From CAZYCC01 sp964645985 (lineage in GTDB: Bacteria; Bacillota; Clostridia; Oscillospirales; CAG-272): a stretch of 6,473 nt of DNA. Location of the stretch: positions 1 through 6,473 of the forward strand of contig CAZYCC010000089.1 of NCBI GenBank assembly GCA_964645985.1, written 5' to 3'. This document shows positions 5,342 through 6,473 of this stretch, one piece after another. The notes beneath the pieces were generated by a model. That model was not told the DNA's origin. It made no database searches and saw only the letters and a program-made list of their open reading frames with translations. Positions within the stretch are counted from its first letter, which is position 1; each line of letters begins with the position of its first letter. A program made the position numbers and the translations under genes.

Positions 5342-6274
5342 TCAGGGGTTTTCCCCGAAGGCGGTGGTCTGCGCGAGGAAGGCCTCCTCGAGCGTGCGCT
5401 CGACCGGGACGGCGGCGCGCAGCCCCGCGCGCTCGGCAAGAAGGGAAATTACCTCCGGCACGCGTTCGTGCGGCATCGATACGACAAGGCGACCGCTCAT
5501 CTCGTCTTTTGAGAAGGATAAGCCCAGCGAGGTGAGCGTCTCCCGCGCCGCGTCCTCGCGCAGAGTAGAGAAGGCGAGCGTGTCGACCCCCGCCACGCCT
5601 ACATGGCGGATCTCCTCCATCGTCATACATCCCTTGACCCGCCCCCCCTCGAGGATGGCGACGCGGTCGCAGAGCTGATCGAGCTCGGAGAGCATATGCG
5701 AGGAGAGGAAGACCGTGACGCCCTCCTCGTGCGAGAGGGTTTTGAGCGTTTCGCGCAGATCGCGTATGCCCGATGGGTCAAGGCCGTTTGTCGGCTCATC
5801 GAGGACGAGCAGGCGCGGGCGCGCAAGCAGGGCTTGCGCGAGGCCCAGGCGCTGCCGCATCCCCAGCGAGTAGGAGGAGACCTTATCGTCGAGCCTGCCC
5901 TCAAGGCGCACGAGCGACGCGACCTCGTCGATGCGCGAGGCGGGGACACCGTCGCACATGCGGGCAAAGCAGAGCAGGTTCTGCCGCCCGGTGAGGTAGC
6001 GGTACATCTCGGGGTTCTCGACAATCCCGCCGACAAGCGCCATCGCGCCCTCAAAATCACCCTCTACCGGGTGCCCGCAGATCGCAATGCGCCCGGCGTC
6101 GGCGCGCAGCAGGCCCAGCATCAGCTTAATGGTCGTCGTCTTGCCCGACCCGTTCGGCCCGAGAAACCCCAAAATTTCTCCGGCATAGGCGCTGACCGTA
6201 ACTCCCGAGAGTACCACCCTCGCGCGGAATTTTTTGCAGAGATTTTCAATCTCTAAAGTGGGTGACTGTGTCAT
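5342..6274 (-). CDS. ABC exporter ATPase, BcrA/LanF type
   Basis: This 310-residue cytoplasmic ATPase powers the permease encoded 22 bases downstream. The motifs are in order: Walker A 'GPNGSGKTT' (39-47), a Q-loop region 'VGGIVENPEMY' (81-91) with Glu86 where most ABC proteins have Gln, signature 'YSLGMRQRLGLAQAL' (135-149), Walker B 'RLLVLDE' (154-160), D-loop 'GLDP' (164-167) and the H-loop His193. The C-terminal 90 residues are a typical accessory domain of the NatA/BcrA group. Glu in the Q-loop together with 'NPEMYRYLTGRQNL' is characteristic of the bacitracin-resistance and lantibiotic-immunity branch, where it is called the E-loop. All catalytic residues are present, so the protein should be active. 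Transport of an antimicrobial peptide or similar membrane-active compound is the likeliest role, by family only. No two-component regulator is seen in the window. Confidence 0.92.
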   Translation of the reverse strand: MTQSPTLEIENLCKKFRARVVLSGVTVSAYAGEILGFLGPNGSGKTTTIKLMLGLLRADAGRIAICGHPVEGDFEGAMALVGGIVENPEMYRYLTGRQNLLCFARMCDGVPASRIDEVASLVRLEGRLDDKVSSYSLGMRQRLGLAQALLARPRLLVLDEPTNGLDPSGIRDLRETLKTLSHEEGVTVFLSSHMLSELDQLCDRVAILEGGRVKGCMTMEEIRHVGVAGVDTLAFSTLREDAARETLTSLGLSFSKDEMSGRLVVSMPHERVPEVISLLAERAGLRAAVPVERTLEEAFLAQTTAFGENP

Positions 6275-6280
6275 TTTGCA

Positions 6281-6299
6281 TTCCCGCGGGTTTTCCCGC
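6281..6299 (-). promoter_or_regulatory. Ribosome binding site and hairpin before the ATPase
   Basis: GGGAA (6285-6281, minus strand) is 6 bases upstream of the ATG at 6274 and is the best ribosome binding site, though weak. Immediately before it is a perfect stem GCGGG-AAAA-CCCGC (6299-6286). A hairpin touching the binding site could influence translation; this is inference. No sigma-A promoter is visible on the minus strand between here and the right edge. Confidence 0.45.
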
Positions 6300-6324
6300 T
6301 CAATGTGAGAAGCGCGACCGCTCC

Positions 6325-6334
6325 GGGGGGGGGG
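6325..6334. repeat. Run of ten G residues
   Basis: Ten consecutive Gs on the plus strand (Cs in the ATPase leader), 51 bases upstream of the ATPase start. Such tracts are prone to slippage in replication and to sequencing error. Confidence 0.9.
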
Positions 6335-6342
6335 AGGATTTT

Positions 6343-6455
6343 GAGGCGATGCCTCTTCGGTGCAGTTTTCGGGAAAGCGAAGTGCCTCTGTCGTGAGGCG
6401 AGCTGCCCCGCTCGGGGGAAGGTGTAGGGTGACCGTACTTTGTCGAGATTTCGAC
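6343..6455. other. Cluster of four short inverted repeats
   Basis: Four perfect stems lie in about 110 bases: GAGGC-GAT-GCCTC (6343-6355), GCCTC-TGTCGT-GAGGC (6384-6399), CCCCG-CT-CGGGG (6406-6417) and GTCGA-GATT-TCGAC (6442-6455). The GAGGC/GCCTC arms can also pair with each other across the first two, and CTTCG (6355-6359) can pair with CGAAG (6378-6382), so alternative folds exist. No reading frame explains it. It may be a palindromic interspersed repeat or a structured leader of the exporter operon. Confidence 0.45.
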
Positions 6456-6473
6456 TGCTACCTCTAAGATTTA

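Overview
The window looks like chromosomal DNA from a GC-rich, Gram-positive, probably gut-associated anaerobe of the class Clostridia (Oscillospiraceae/Ruminococcaceae-like). The reasons are a secreted protein combining cohesin and dockerin modules, Cys-containing 'GNIEYYTCSVCGK'-type repeats that I associate with surface proteins of this group, consensus sigma-A promoters, and coding DNA strongly biased to G or C at third positions. The exact taxon cannot be read from the sequence.

Layout. Positions 1-215 are a divergent promoter region. One near-perfect sigma-A promoter (1-29, minus strand) points out of the left edge, and a second (156-184, plus strand) drives the large gene at 216-2285. 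That gene encodes a 689-residue secreted scaffoldin-like protein: signal peptide, cohesin, two linker repeats, cohesin, three linker repeats, C-terminal dockerin. A long perfect palindrome at 2343-2372 is a bidirectional terminator separating it from three genes on the minus strand.

On the minus strand, in transcription order, are an ABC ATPase of the BcrA/LanF type (5342-6274), its ABC-2 permease with a very large extracellular domain (3439-5319), a 380-base gap with no convincing gene but a terminator-like hairpin, and an orphan permease resembling polar amino acid ABC transporters (2387-3058). The orphan has no visible ribosome binding site, partner ATPase or binding protein, and its ATPase-docking loop is shortened. 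The DNA upstream of the ATPase (6275-6473) is non-coding and holds a run of ten Gs and a cluster of short inverted repeats.

How they work together. The ATPase and ABC-2 permease form one two-gene exporter, most simply for removal of or resistance to a membrane-active compound such as an antimicrobial peptide; the substrate is inferred, not shown. The cohesin/dockerin protein is independent of it and probably takes part in assembling proteins outside the cell. The points most worth a second look are the self-complementary architecture of the cohesin/dockerin protein, the way possible metal-ligand residues are split between its linker repeats, the asymmetric dockerin calcium loops, and the degenerate orphan permease downstream of a possible terminator.
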